Below are positions 1-8,379 of a stretch of 32,591 nt of DNA, piece by piece; positions within the stretch are counted from its first letter, which is position 1; each line of letters opens with the position of its first letter. Made by a program: the position numbers and the translations under genes. Origin of the DNA: Desulfuromusa sp. (GTDB lineage: Bacteria > Desulfobacterota > Desulfuromonadia > Desulfuromonadales > Geopsychrobacteraceae); assembly GCA_027858895.1 (NCBI GenBank), contig JAQIBX010000042.1:1-32591 (forward strand). Reading direction: 5' to 3'. Below the pieces are notes generated by a model. It did no database searches, was not told the origin of the DNA, and worked only from the letters and a program-made list of their open reading frames with translations.

Positions 1-1
1 C

Positions 2-1324
2 ACTCCGCCCGGACCAAAGTCCCAGGAGATTCTTGATTTCCAGAGTGCTAATGAAAGCTCCGCCGTCTCCTACGCCAAGGGGATGCCAATGGCCATGGCC
101 AAAGGCAAAGGCGCAACCATTGAAGACGTCGATGGCAACATTTATATCGATATGTTTTCTGGTGCTGGCGTTATGGCTTTGGGGCACGGGCATCCGGACA
201 TCCTGAAGGCTGCCCACGAAACGATCGACGACATCACCCATACCCTCGATATTCCAACACCGACCCGTCAGAAGATGGTGACTTCTCTGAAAAAAGTTCT
301 GCCTAAAGAGCTGACTCGTATTTTTTTCGGTGGACCGACTGGCTCCGATGCTGTTGAGCAAGCCCTCAAGCTGGCAAAATACAACACCGGCCGTTACGGA
401 GTTATCGCTTTTGAAGGTGCTTATCACGGTATGACCGGCACTGCTCTGGCGCTGACCTGTGATTCACATCACCGACAAGGTCTCGGGCCTCTAACTCCAG
501 GAATACAGTTCCTACCCTACCCTTATGAGTACCGCAACCCGTTTGGTTGCCCTGACGATAAAGTCCAGATCCAGGCGGCTGAAAACCTGGAGCGCGTTCT
601 GTCCGATTCACACTCAGGCTACCTGAAGCCAGCTGCAGTTATTCTTGAATCTGTTCAAGGCGAAGGTGGAACCATCATTCCAGCTCCGATCTTCCTCCAG
701 CGGGTACGCGAGATCTGTACCAAGCACGACATCGTTATGATCTGTGACGAAATTCAGTCTGGTATCGGTCGTACCGGAAAAATGTTCGCATTTGAGCACG
801 CCGGAATCGTCCCTGATATCGTCACCATAAGTAAGGCCCTCGGTGGTCTCGGCTTCCCGATTTCTGCCATTGCCTACCGCGAAGAGCTGAACACCTGGCC
901 AGCCGGTCTGACCATCGGTACTTTCCGAGGCAACATGATCGCCTTTGCTGCCGGTAGTGCTGCTCTCGAATGGATGCAGGACAATGAAGTTATAGAGCAC
1001 GCTGCGGGGCTGGGCGAAAAATGCATGGTCAAGCTGAGAGAACTGGAAGAAAAATCACCAATTGTTGGCCAGGTTCGTGGTATCGGCCTGATGCTCGCCA
1101 TCGAAATGGTCAAAGACAAAGAAACCCGCGAACCTGCAGGCGACTTCGCCAAACTGATCCGCAAGCATGCTCACCAGCGCGGTGTCATGATTGAAGTTGG
1201 CGGCCACCACGGTAACGTTGCCCGCCTGCTGCCCCCGTTGATCATCACCGAAGATCTGGCCATGAAGGCCATTGAAATTATTGCAGGTGTTATCAAAGAT
1301 ATCGAAGATGGCAAGCTTTTTTAA
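2..1324 (+). CDS. doeD: Diaminobutyrate/4-aminobutyrate-type class III aminotransferase, DoeD-like (5' partial)
   Basis: This is a PLP-dependent class III aminotransferase. In an ectoine locus it would move the gamma-amino group of L-2,4-diaminobutyrate to an oxo acid, giving aspartate semialdehyde. The reading frame is open to the left edge and the residues before the first ATG (position 83) already look like family sequence (PPGPKSQEIL), so the true start lies upstream of the window. Visible landmarks are the N-terminal FSGAGVMALGHGHP stretch, the GPTGSDAVEQALKLA cofactor loop, EGAYHGMTG, the DEIQSGIGRTG segment and the PLP lysine in TISKALGG (codon at 833-835). The PYPYEYRNPFGC segment resembles DoeD more than the biosynthetic EctB, and no ectA or ectC lies nearby. 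The next gene uses the predicted product. Family is certain; substrate is inferred from the neighbours. Confidence 0.88.
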   Translation, partial: TPPGPKSQEILDFQSANESSAVSYAKGMPMAMAKGKGATIEDVDGNIYIDMFSGAGVMALGHGHPDILKAAHETIDDITHTLDIPTPTRQKMVTSLKKVLPKELTRIFFGGPTGSDAVEQALKLAKYNTGRYGVIAFEGAYHGMTGTALALTCDSHHRQGLGPLTPGIQFLPYPYEYRNPFGCPDDKVQIQAAENLERVLSDSHSGYLKPAAVILESVQGEGGTIIPAPIFLQRVREICTKHDIVMICDEIQSGIGRTGKMFAFEHAGIVPDIVTISKALGGLGFPISAIAYREELNTWPAGLTIGTFRGNMIAFAAGSAALEWMQDNEVIEHAAGLGEKCMVKLRELEEKSPIVGQVRGIGLMLAIEMVKDKETREPAGDFAKLIRKHAHQRGVMIEVGGHHGNVARLLPPLIITEDLAMKAIEIIAGVIKDIEDGKLF

Positions 1325-1371
1325 CCCATTAACACGGGTTTCAGTTGATCAGTATTTATAGGAGACATCGT

Positions 1372-2397
1372 ATGGCAAAAAAAGACGGTTACAATGTAGC
1401 GGTCGTAGGAGCAATGGGCGTTGTTGGTCGTGAAATGATGGCCACCCTTGAGCGTCGCAAGTTTCCGATTGCTGAATTCCGGCCCCTCGACATTTCTGCC
1501 CACGAAGGTAAAATTGTTGAATTCATGGGGAAAAAATGCACCGTTAAGGCTGCAAACTTTCAAACTTTTAAAGATATCGACATCGCAATTTTCTCAGCCG
1601 GCGGTGATGCCAGTCTGGCATTGACACCTAAAGCTGTTAAGCAGGGTGCGATTGTTATTGATAACAGCTCCGTCTGGCGGATGGATCCAGATTGCCCTCT
1701 GGTTGTTCCAGAAGTTAACCCGGAAGACGTTGACTGGCACAACGGCATTATCGCCAATCCGAACTGCTCAACCATTCAGATGGTTGTCGCACTGAAACCG
1801 TTGCATGATTTCGCTAAAGTTAAGCGCGTCATTGTTTCAACCTACCAAGCCGTTTCCGGCTCCGGTAAAGCCGCTCTTGACGGGCTGGATCTCGAAATCA
1901 AGGAATATGTCAAGACCGGCAAGGTTCAGACGCCCCAGGCCTACGGCAAACAGATCGCGATGAACTGCCTGCCACATATCGACGTATTCCAGGAAGGCGG
2001 CTACACCAAAGAAGAAAACAAGATGGTCAATGAAACCAAAAAGATCATGAAGGATAACTCTATCGGCGTCACCGCAACCTGCGTCCGTATCCCCGTGATC
2101 TACGGGCACTCAGAATCGATCAACGTCGAGACCGAGAAGAAGATCAGTGCCGACAAAGCACGTGAGCTGTTCGGCAATGCAGAAGGCCTGCTGGTGGTCG
2201 ACGATCCAGCCGAGATCAAGTACCCGGTCCCCTGCGAATCGGACAACGAAGACCTAACCATGGTCGGTCGGATCCGCGAGGACAACACCCTGGACAATGC
2301 ACTGAACATGTGGGTTGTTTCCAACAACATCCGCAAAGGTGCCGCATTGAACGCTGTACAAATTGCAGAGACTTTGTTGCAACGCAACGTCATCTGA
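1372..2397 (+). CDS. asd: Aspartate-semialdehyde dehydrogenase, phosphorylating type
   Basis: This enzyme interconverts aspartyl-4-phosphate plus NADPH with aspartate semialdehyde plus phosphate. At 341 residues it has the usual family length. It carries the N-terminal Rossmann motif VAVVGAMGVVGREM (about residues 9-22), the catalytic cysteine in ANPNCST (Cys132), YQAVSGSGKAA, and the RIPVIYGHSE segment with the conserved arginine and histidine. I place the start at ATG 1372 behind AGGAGA; a TTG at 1345 is in frame but has no ribosome site. It lies just after the aminotransferase that would make its aldehyde substrate. Known ectoine degraders use a non-phosphorylating aldehyde dehydrogenase (DoeC/Ssd) here, so this choice is unusual. 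It probably runs in the oxidative direction and hands aspartyl phosphate to the aspartate kinase at 16164. It could instead be the housekeeping biosynthetic enzyme. Confidence 0.95.
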   Translation: MAKKDGYNVAVVGAMGVVGREMMATLERRKFPIAEFRPLDISAHEGKIVEFMGKKCTVKAANFQTFKDIDIAIFSAGGDASLALTPKAVKQGAIVIDNSSVWRMDPDCPLVVPEVNPEDVDWHNGIIANPNCSTIQMVVALKPLHDFAKVKRVIVSTYQAVSGSGKAALDGLDLEIKEYVKTGKVQTPQAYGKQIAMNCLPHIDVFQEGGYTKEENKMVNETKKIMKDNSIGVTATCVRIPVIYGHSESINVETEKKISADKARELFGNAEGLLVVDDPAEIKYPVPCESDNEDLTMVGRIREDNTLDNALNMWVVSNNIRKGAALNAVQIAETLLQRNVI

Positions 2398-2402
2398 TCC
2401 TC

Positions 2403-2437
2403 AATAAGGGGGAGCACTTATGGTGCTTCCCCTTATT
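2403..2437 (+). terminator. Strong hairpin after asd (terminator or processing site)
   Basis: Bases 2403-2417 pair with 2423-2437 over 15 bp with one G-U wobble and a 5-base loop. The hairpin begins only 5 bases after the asd stop. It lacks a clean T-run on the 3' side, so it may be an mRNA-stabilising or partial termination element rather than a full terminator. Confidence 0.6.
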
Positions 2438-2439
2438 CA

Positions 2440-2618
2440 GCTTTCAATTCGGAAATAGAACAATATTATACTTTTTCAAACCAATAAAAATCAGACCTCC
2501 TACGGGGAGGACATCAGGCAACCAGCTTGCCTGTTTTCGATTTTCTAACCATGATCGATTTCGTCCGTTCAGCGTTGGTTAAAAAATCGTTTCCGGATTC
2601 TTTTTAAGGAGAAGGTCA
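2440..2618 (+). promoter_or_regulatory. Structured leader of the first M20 amidohydrolase gene
   Basis: This 180-base gap holds two small hairpins. CCTCC pairs with GGAGG around 2496-2510, and CAGGCAA (2515-2521) pairs with TTGCCTG (2527-2533). An AAAATC near 2488 could also pair with GATTTT near 2539 and close the whole structure. Three blocks recur in the leader of the second M20 gene (17466-17630): ATAAAAATCAG, ACATCAGGCA(A)CCAGC, and CAGCTTG followed by a TTTT/CGATTTTC segment. The blocks are in a different order there. No known riboswitch class was recognised. A regulatory role is inference. Confidence 0.35.
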
Positions 2619-3842
2619 ATGCAAGACATACTTAGAAGAATTGAAGATCTTTACGACGAACTGGTCGCCATTCGCCGTGATTTACACATGTATCCGGAAC
2701 TCGGCTTTGAGGAGCAGCGCACGGCCGGCGTCATCGAAAAGTACTTACGTAAACTGGGTCTTGAGACCCAGCGCATGACCAAAACCGGCGTTGTCGCACT
2801 GATAGAGGGGAGCCAACCCGGACCGGTTCTGATGCTGCGCGCCGACATGGACGCGTTACCGATGGAAGAAGAAAACGATATCACCTACAAATCGCGCAAT
2901 CCAGGAGTGATGCATGCCTGCGGGCATGATGCCCATGTCGCCATGCTCCTGATCGCAGCCAAGATCCTGGTAGAAAAAAGAGACCAGATCAAAGGGACAA
3001 TCAAGCTAGTCTTTCAACCGAACGAAGAGGTTGCCGGCGCCATCCACATGATCAATGATGGGGTTCTCGAATCGCCCAAGGTTGATGCCGTCATGGGACA
3101 GCATATCTGGTCCTTCATGGAATCAGGCAAAATCGGTATTGCATCTGGCCCTATCATGTCCGGACTGGACGTGTTCAAAATCCGTGTTATAGGTAAAGGG
3201 GGGCATACCGGAGCGCCGGAAAATTCAATCGATCCAGTTCTCTGTGCAGCCAATGTTATCCAATCCGTACAGATGTTGCAAACCAGAGAGATCAGCAATC
3301 TCAATTCAACCGTGATCATGTTCGGTAAGATCTCGGGTGGCACCAAAGGGAGCATCATCCCCGACGAGATCGAAATGGAAGGCACCATCCGCTTCCTCTA
3401 CAAGGGGGGTCCAGATAGTGAAGAACAACCGACGGAGCGTTTTATCCGCATTGTCCGCGGCATCTGTACCACCCACCGTTGCGAATGCGAAATTGCGATC
3501 GAACATGAGAACATTCCACTGATCAACGATGAAGAGATGAGTGATCTCGCCTATCAGGCAGCGCAGATGGTTTTCCCTTCAACCAGAGCGATTGAAATCA
3601 ATCGTTCGCTGGCCAGTGAAGATTTTTCCGAATTCACTGACCGGGTTCCCGGAGTATTCATTTTTCTCGGCACAGCCAACCCCGAAGCCGGCTCCGATTA
3701 CGCCCATCACAACAACTGTTTCAACATCGACGAACCGACCATGAAACAGGGAGTGGCAATGCACGTGCTCGGAGCTTTGAACTTTTTTGAGCACGCAGAA
3801 ACGCTGTCCTTCATCAAAAATTTGGAACAGAAACAAGATTGA
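2619..3842 (+). CDS. M20 family amidohydrolase, probable N-acetyl-diaminobutyrate deacetylase
   Basis: This is a zinc-dependent M20D-type aminoacylase/amidohydrolase (hippurate hydrolase, N-acetyldiaminopimelate deacetylase relatives), 407 residues. Metal and catalytic residues are visible: RADMDALPME, MHACGHDAH (Cys101, His103, Asp104, His106), FQPNEEVAG (Glu136, Glu137), GQHIW (His162), the lid-domain GKGGHTGAPE, and SLASEDFSEF with a late YAHHN histidine pair. The ATG at 2619 follows AAGGAGAAGG. It sits between asd and the solute transporter and no AstE/AspA-type DoeB is present, so the likely task is removal of the acetyl group from N-acetyl-2,4-diaminobutyrate made by DoeA. A second M20 gene (17631) closes the cluster. 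The two may split alpha/gamma isomers or hydroxylated and plain substrate. The family is clear; the substrate is inferred. Confidence 0.85.
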   Translation: MQDILRRIEDLYDELVAIRRDLHMYPELGFEEQRTAGVIEKYLRKLGLETQRMTKTGVVALIEGSQPGPVLMLRADMDALPMEEENDITYKSRNPGVMHACGHDAHVAMLLIAAKILVEKRDQIKGTIKLVFQPNEEVAGAIHMINDGVLESPKVDAVMGQHIWSFMESGKIGIASGPIMSGLDVFKIRVIGKGGHTGAPENSIDPVLCAANVIQSVQMLQTREISNLNSTVIMFGKISGGTKGSIIPDEIEMEGTIRFLYKGGPDSEEQPTERFIRIVRGICTTHRCECEIAIEHENIPLINDEEMSDLAYQAAQMVFPSTRAIEINRSLASEDFSEFTDRVPGVFIFLGTANPEAGSDYAHHNNCFNIDEPTMKQGVAMHVLGALNFFEHAETLSFIKNLEQKQD

Positions 3843-3904
3843 CAGCAGTCGAAGTTTACAAACCGGCCCACTAACGGGCCAACAACCCTAAGAAGGAGGA
3901 AGAT

Positions 3905-4951
3905 GTGAAAAAGTTACTGGTACTGTTAATGGCAGCAATGATCCTTTCGTCCGGTAGCGCTTTTGCCAGCGCCTACACCGGTCCCGCGGTCCAAGCAAAA
4001 ATCGCTTCAGAAGAAATTGAAGGTGATTTCATGACTGTCTGGGCCAACAAATTCTCCGACCATATGCGCACGTGGTCTGACGGCAAAATCGATTTCACTG
4101 TCTACCCTTACGGCACTCTGGGAACCACTGGCGACATCAACGAACTGGCTCAGCTGGGCGTTGTTCAGTGTGTGTTCTCCGACTATGCCTGGATCAGTGC
4201 GTTTGTTCCCCAGGCCCAGGTTCTGGCCCTCAATTACCTGTTCCCGACTGAAAAAGTTCCTCAGACCCTAGACTGGATGATGAAGAACGGTGAATTCATG
4301 CCGCTAATGACCAAACACTTTGTCGACAACGGCCTAGTCCCAGCTGCCATCATGTTCGAAGGCTGGCAGTGGTTGTCAACAAAAGAGCCCGTCAAGTCCC
4401 TTAGCGACTTCAAAGGGACAAAAATTCGCGTTATGGGATCCAAGCTTCTGGTGGAAGACTACAAATCCTACGGCGCATCTCCAACCCCAATGAGCTATGG
4501 CGAAGTCTACAGTGGTCTGCAAATGGGTCTGATCGACGGCCAGGTCAACCCGCTGTTCGCAATTTACAGCATGAAATTCTTCGAAGTTCAAAACCACCTC
4601 ACCCAGCTCAAGAGCGAGCCGTTCCTGGGTATTCCAGCCTTCAATAAGGACTTCTTCGACGGCTTGACCAAAGAAGCCCAGGCTGAAATCATCAAATTCT
4701 GGCAGGATGCCATCATCCCAGCCGGCGAGTGGATCATCGCAAGAAATCAGAGCGATGGCGAAAAGATGAAGAAGGAAAAACCGTCCCTCAAGTTCCACAC
4801 CCTCGACGATGCTGCCGTGGCTCAGTTCAAAGCCCAGGCCGAAACCGTTTATTCCAAATATGTTGAGATCGGTGGCGAAGGTTCTCAGAAAATGCTCGAC
4901 ACCCTGCTCAAAGACGTTGCCAGCGCCAGCAAGGCTCTCGGCATCAAATAA
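3905..4951 (+). CDS. uehA: TRAP transporter substrate-binding protein, ectoine/hydroxyectoine type (TeaA/UehA-like)
   Basis: This is the periplasmic DctP-family binding protein of a TRAP transporter. Residues 1-23 form a signal peptide (MKKLLVLLMAAMILSSG then AFASA). The start is GTG 3905 behind a strong AAGGAGGA; the overlapping ATG at 3903 reads straight into a stop. Compared from memory with Halomonas TeaA, it keeps the EEIEGD box (the ligand glutamate of TeaA falls at Glu37), the KIRVM arginine (Arg175), the SPTPMSYGEVYSGLQ box and GLIDGQVNPLF (Asn215, Phe218). The pocket tryptophan of TeaA appears as Tyr198 and a pocket phenylalanine as Trp96, so the aromatic cage is kept with swaps. Together with DoeA downstream this supports ectoine or hydroxyectoine as ligand. 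Confidence 0.9.
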   Translation: MKKLLVLLMAAMILSSGSAFASAYTGPAVQAKIASEEIEGDFMTVWANKFSDHMRTWSDGKIDFTVYPYGTLGTTGDINELAQLGVVQCVFSDYAWISAFVPQAQVLALNYLFPTEKVPQTLDWMMKNGEFMPLMTKHFVDNGLVPAAIMFEGWQWLSTKEPVKSLSDFKGTKIRVMGSKLLVEDYKSYGASPTPMSYGEVYSGLQMGLIDGQVNPLFAIYSMKFFEVQNHLTQLKSEPFLGIPAFNKDFFDGLTKEAQAEIIKFWQDAIIPAGEWIIARNQSDGEKMKKEKPSLKFHTLDDAAVAQFKAQAETVYSKYVEIGGEGSQKMLDTLLKDVASASKALGIK

Positions 4952-4960
4952 TTATAACTT

Positions 4961-4988
4961 TGACTCGCGGCGTTTACGCCGCGAGTCA
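4961..4988 (+). repeat. Perfect 12-bp inverted repeat between TRAP binding-protein and permease genes
   Basis: TGACTCGCGGCG (4961-4972) and its exact reverse complement (4977-4988) flank a TTTA loop. It starts 9 bases after the binding-protein stop and has no T-run. Such hairpins between a binding-protein gene and its membrane subunits commonly protect the upstream mRNA or reduce read-through, giving more binding protein than permease. Confidence 0.7.
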
Positions 4989-5019
4989 TTCAACGTTCGA
5001 TTCACGGTGGAGATCGATC

Positions 5020-5658
5020 ATGACAGGTACGCAACCAGACCCACAAAAACCGTCTATCATCGAGAAAATGAATCCTGAAGCACATGTAGACACCAGCGGA
5101 ATGACCGTATTCCAGAAAATAAATCACTATATCGGCCTGATCGTCAACGGGATTGAAGTATCGGTTATGGTTTTTTGTGTTGCTGCACTCGCTGTCCTGT
5201 TAATTGCCAACGTCATCGCCAGAACCTTTTTTCAGAGCCTCTATTTCGCTGATGAAATTTCAACCTTTCTCGTTCTTATTATTACTTTCGTCGGCGTCAG
5301 CTACGGGGTCAGAAAAGCCCGACATATCCGTATGGGTGCGTTCCTCGACGCAATGCCGCCGAAAATGGAAAAAGCCTTCATCATTAGCATCTCACTGATC
5401 AGTGCAGTGGTTCTTGGAATCATGACCTGGGCTTCCTGGAAGTACCTGCTCAACGCCTTCGACCGCGGCCACATGAGCCAGGCCCTGCGAGTTCCCAAAT
5501 GGATCTTTTACGCCATCATTCCAGTCGGGTTCGGTCTGGCAGCGATTCAGTACCTGCGTACGATCATCAAAAACCTGACCGAGGATGAACCCTGGCAATC
5601 ACCAGACCAACAAAGTGAATATGAAGATGAAGATGAACAGATAGGAGGAGTGGAATAA
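5020..5658 (+). CDS. uehB: TRAP transporter small permease subunit (DctQ family)
   Basis: This is the four-helix small membrane subunit of the TRAP transporter, 212 residues from ATG 5020, which follows GGTGGAGA. A TTG at 4960 in the same frame overlaps the hairpin stem and is unlikely. Hydrophobic stretches fall at about residues 47-70 (VSVMVFCVAALAVLLIANVI), 80-100, 117-138 (AFIISISLISAVVLGIM) and 155-176. The YGVRKARHIRMGAFLDAMP segment after the second helix is typical of DctQ. The C-terminus is very acidic. It partners the binding protein upstream and the large subunit downstream, whose start overlaps this stop by one base (TAATG), so translation is probably coupled. Confidence 0.92.
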   Translation: MTGTQPDPQKPSIIEKMNPEAHVDTSGMTVFQKINHYIGLIVNGIEVSVMVFCVAALAVLLIANVIARTFFQSLYFADEISTFLVLIITFVGVSYGVRKARHIRMGAFLDAMPPKMEKAFIISISLISAVVLGIMTWASWKYLLNAFDRGHMSQALRVPKWIFYAIIPVGFGLAAIQYLRTIIKNLTEDEPWQSPDQQSEYEDEDEQIGGVE

Positions 5659-6947
5659 TGGGAATTTTCGGAATCAGCCTCGCATCAATGCTGCTCATTG
5701 GGTTTCCTTTCATGGTCACCCTGCTCGGCTCTATCATGCTCTACCTGTTCATCTACATGCCCGACTTGGCCCCGAAGATGCTTCTTATCATGGTACAGCA
5801 GGTCATTACCGGCGTCACCCCACCAGCCCTGGTTTGCGTACCGATGTTTATCCTCTCGGCCAGTATCATCACCTCGGGTGAATCGGCCGGACGCCTGATC
5901 CATATGCTCAAGGTTTTCGTCGGCCACCTCCCTGGGGGGCTACCGATCACCACCAGCGCCAGCTGTACCTTGTTCGGTGCGGTCTCCGGTTCGACCCAAG
6001 CAACCGTGGCCGCTATCGGCGGCACCATGCGCCCGATGCTGCTCGACGCTGGATATAAAAGTTCGTTTACCCTGGGACTGATCGTTAACGCCAGTGATAT
6101 CGCCTTTTTGATTCCCCCCAGTATCGGGTTTATCGTCTATGGGGTCGCCACCAGCACCTCAATCGGAACCCTGTTCCTCGCCGGAATTCTCCCGGGACTA
6201 ATGATCTTATTAATGTTCTCAGCCTACTGCTACTTCTACTCGAAGGCGAAAAAGATCCCAACCCTGCCGAAAGCAAGCTGGCTCGAGCGTAAACAAGCGA
6301 TCAGGGACGGACTGCCCGTTCTCGGATTCCCGATTATCATCATCGGCGGAATTTACACCGGTATTTTCAACCCAACAGAAGCAGCCGCCGCCTCAGTGGT
6401 ATACGCAATCATCCTGGAAAGCCTCATCTACAAGGCAATCACGTTTCCACGTCTGATCGATTCTTTCCTGCAGACCGGTGTCATCACCGGGGTGGTCTTT
6501 ATCCTCGTCGGGGCAGGACAGGCCTTTTCCTTCCTGATCGGCTTCCTGCAGTTGCCAGCTAAATTATTGCCACCATTGTTCGGCCCTGATCCATCCAGGT
6601 TGTGGGTTATTGCAATTATCGTCATGGTTTATTTTGTCGCCTGCATGTTCGTAGATCCGATCGTTGCGATTTTTGTGCTGAGCCCGATTTTTCAACCATA
6701 CGTCGTCAACGCAGGCGTTGACCCGATTCTGCTCGGCGTTCTCGTGACCCTGCAAGCAGCCATAGGATCAGCAACACCACCGTTCGGTTGCGATATCTTC
6801 ACCGCGCAACTGATATTCCGGCGGCCCTACCTGGAGGTCATCGGGCACTCACTTCCGTTTCTGCTGATCCTGATCCTGGCAACTATCTTGCTGGTTACAT
6901 TCCCGCAGATCGCCCTGTTCCTGCCGAACCTGGCACTCGGCGGCTAG
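5658..6947 (+). CDS. uehC: TRAP transporter large permease subunit (DctM family)
   Basis: This is the large membrane subunit that forms the Na+-coupled transport path of the TRAP system, 429 residues with about a dozen hydrophobic segments. DctM hallmarks are visible: FGAVSGSTQATVAAIGG near residues 110-126, IPPSIGFIVYGVATSTSIG near 150-170, the GIFNPTEAAAASVVYA motif near 235-250, and a late AAIGSATPPFGCDIF segment. The start overlaps the DctQ stop. Together with the TeaA-like binding protein it should import ectoine or hydroxyectoine at the cost of a sodium gradient. Confidence 0.94.
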   Translation: MGIFGISLASMLLIGFPFMVTLLGSIMLYLFIYMPDLAPKMLLIMVQQVITGVTPPALVCVPMFILSASIITSGESAGRLIHMLKVFVGHLPGGLPITTSASCTLFGAVSGSTQATVAAIGGTMRPMLLDAGYKSSFTLGLIVNASDIAFLIPPSIGFIVYGVATSTSIGTLFLAGILPGLMILLMFSAYCYFYSKAKKIPTLPKASWLERKQAIRDGLPVLGFPIIIIGGIYTGIFNPTEAAAASVVYAIILESLIYKAITFPRLIDSFLQTGVITGVVFILVGAGQAFSFLIGFLQLPAKLLPPLFGPDPSRLWVIAIIVMVYFVACMFVDPIVAIFVLSPIFQPYVVNAGVDPILLGVLVTLQAAIGSATPPFGCDIFTAQLIFRRPYLEVIGHSLPFLLILILATILLVTFPQIALFLPNLALGG

Positions 6948-6985
6948 GAAGGCGTCCGACCATAACGATACAATTTTGCGGAGGA

Positions 6986-7011
6986 CGGAGCCGGAATCAG
7001 CCCTGGCTCCG
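6986..7011 (+). repeat. Hairpin between the transporter and doeA
   Basis: CGGAGCC (6986-6992) pairs with GGCTCCG (7005-7011) over a 12-base loop, 39 bases after the TRAP stop. No T-run follows. A TTGACA hexamer at 7016 lies just downstream, but no good -10 box is found at the right distance. It is probably an mRNA-processing or attenuation hairpin. Confidence 0.4.
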
Positions 7012-7095
7012 CCCCTTGACATACATTACTGAATAACCCGTCATGCATGGGGCCACTGGAACCGGTATGTCGAAGCAGGACTAAAGGAGTTTAAA

Positions 7096-8268
7096 ATGTT
7101 GACTTTTCCACGTGAGGAGTATCTGGCACGTATTGCTAAGACCAAACAACTAATGCTCAAAGAAGGTATTGACTGCCTACTTATCTCACAGCAGGCCAAT
7201 ATGAATTATCTGACCGGGTACGACGGCTGGAGTTTTTATGTCCATCAATGCGTTATCGTTTCTCTTGACCAGGAACAACCAATCTGGATTGGTCGGGGGA
7301 TGGACGCCAACGGTGCTCGTATTCTGTCATTTCTTGATGACAAGAATATCTATGAATACCCTGACTATATGGTTCACAACACCGTTGAGCACCCGATGCA
7401 TCACGTTGCTAAGATCATTGAGGAAAAAAGCTGGGCCAATAAAACCTTCGGTGTTGAAATGGATCAATTCTATTTCACTCACAGATCTTACCTTGAGCTC
7501 GAAACCAAACTGCCTAACGTCAAATTTGTCGATGCTAATGCTCTGGTCAACTGGGTTCGCGTCATTAAGTCCAAGCGCGAAATCGAGTTCATGAAAATCG
7601 CTGGTCAAATTTCTGAAAACGTCATGCAGACGGCTGTTGATTCGATCAATGTCGGAGTTCGTGAATGTGATGCTGCTGCTGAAATCGCCCGCGCTCAGTA
7701 TCGCGGCACTGAAGAACATTCCGGCGACTACCCGGCAATCGTTCCATTGATGATGGCCGGTGAAAAAACTAAAACACCTCACCTGACCTGGACTGAAAAA
7801 AAGTTTCAGACCGACGAAGCCGTACTCCTTGAACTGAGCGGTGTTTACCGTCACTACCACACACCAATCGCACGGACTATTTTTCTTGGACAGAATCCAC
7901 CGGCAATCATGACAGAAACAGCAGCCGTCGTCACCGAGGGTCTTGCTGCTGCTCTCGAAATCATCAAACCTGGAATTTTAGCTGAAGACGTCGAAGCCCG
8001 CTGGCGTGAAGCTATTGCTCACTCAAGTGTCGTCAAAGAATCACGTCTCGGTTACTCCATCGGTGTCAACTACCCACCCGACTGGGGTGAGCACACGATC
8101 AGCTTGCGTCCCGGCGACAAAACCATCATCGAACCAAACATGTGTCTACACCTGATCCCGGGGATCTGGTATGACAATGTCGGTTTTGAAATTGATGCGA
8201 GTATCGTCGTCACTGAAAATGGATATGAACAACTCTTCGATTATCCGATCGATCTGGTTCTCAAATAA
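7096..8268 (+). CDS. doeA: Ectoine hydrolase DoeA/EutD (M24 pita-bread fold)
   Basis: DoeA opens the ectoine ring to N-acetyl-2,4-diaminobutyrate; it is a creatinase/aminopeptidase-P relative that works without the M24 metals. The protein has 390 residues, near the roughly 400 of Halomonas DoeA. The N-terminal signature NYLTGYDGWSFYVHQ (37-51) is characteristic. The M24 metal ligands are gone: the usual aspartate pair region reads LLELSGVYRHYHTPIART (244-261). Glu246 aligns with the glutamate reported to form a covalent intermediate in the Halomonas enzyme (Glu255 there, recalled). Other landmarks are YSIGVNYPPDWGEHT and a C-terminal GFEIDASIVVTENG. The start follows AAAGGAG. It sits between the transporter and the EutABC-like genes, as expected for an uptake and breakdown locus. 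This gene is the firmest anchor for the pathway call. Confidence 0.93.
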   Translation: MLTFPREEYLARIAKTKQLMLKEGIDCLLISQQANMNYLTGYDGWSFYVHQCVIVSLDQEQPIWIGRGMDANGARILSFLDDKNIYEYPDYMVHNTVEHPMHHVAKIIEEKSWANKTFGVEMDQFYFTHRSYLELETKLPNVKFVDANALVNWVRVIKSKREIEFMKIAGQISENVMQTAVDSINVGVRECDAAAEIARAQYRGTEEHSGDYPAIVPLMMAGEKTKTPHLTWTEKKFQTDEAVLLELSGVYRHYHTPIARTIFLGQNPPAIMTETAAVVTEGLAAALEIIKPGILAEDVEARWREAIAHSSVVKESRLGYSIGVNYPPDWGEHTISLRPGDKTIIEPNMCLHLIPGIWYDNVGFEIDASIVVTENGYEQLFDYPIDLVLK

Positions 8269-8309
8269 TTTTGGGATGACGCCAGAAAATAGCAGTCTTA
8301 TTACAAGAC

Positions 8310-8351
8310 AACCCAATCTGCCCTGGCCCTTCGGTCAGGGCAGATTGGGTT
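8310..8351 (+). repeat. Perfect 16-bp hairpin with TTCG-type loop between doeA and the racemase gene
   Basis: Bases 8310-8325 are exactly complementary to 8336-8351. The 10-base loop contains a C(TTCG)G tetraloop-like core. The structure lies 41 bases after the doeA stop and 28 before the next start. The 3' flank (AAATAAC) is not a T-run. It may separate translation levels or partly terminate transcription in the operon. Confidence 0.65.
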
Positions 8352-8379
8352 AAATAACAATATCTCTAAGGAATGACTG

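Noticed and set aside
7016-7050. Promoter starting with TTGACA upstream of doeA
   Set aside because: No acceptable -10 box lies 16-18 bases downstream of the TTGACA.
7119-7132. Sigma-54 promoter (TGGCAC...TTGC-like) near the doeA start
   Set aside because: The GG-to-GC spacing is two bases too short and the match is inside the coding sequence.
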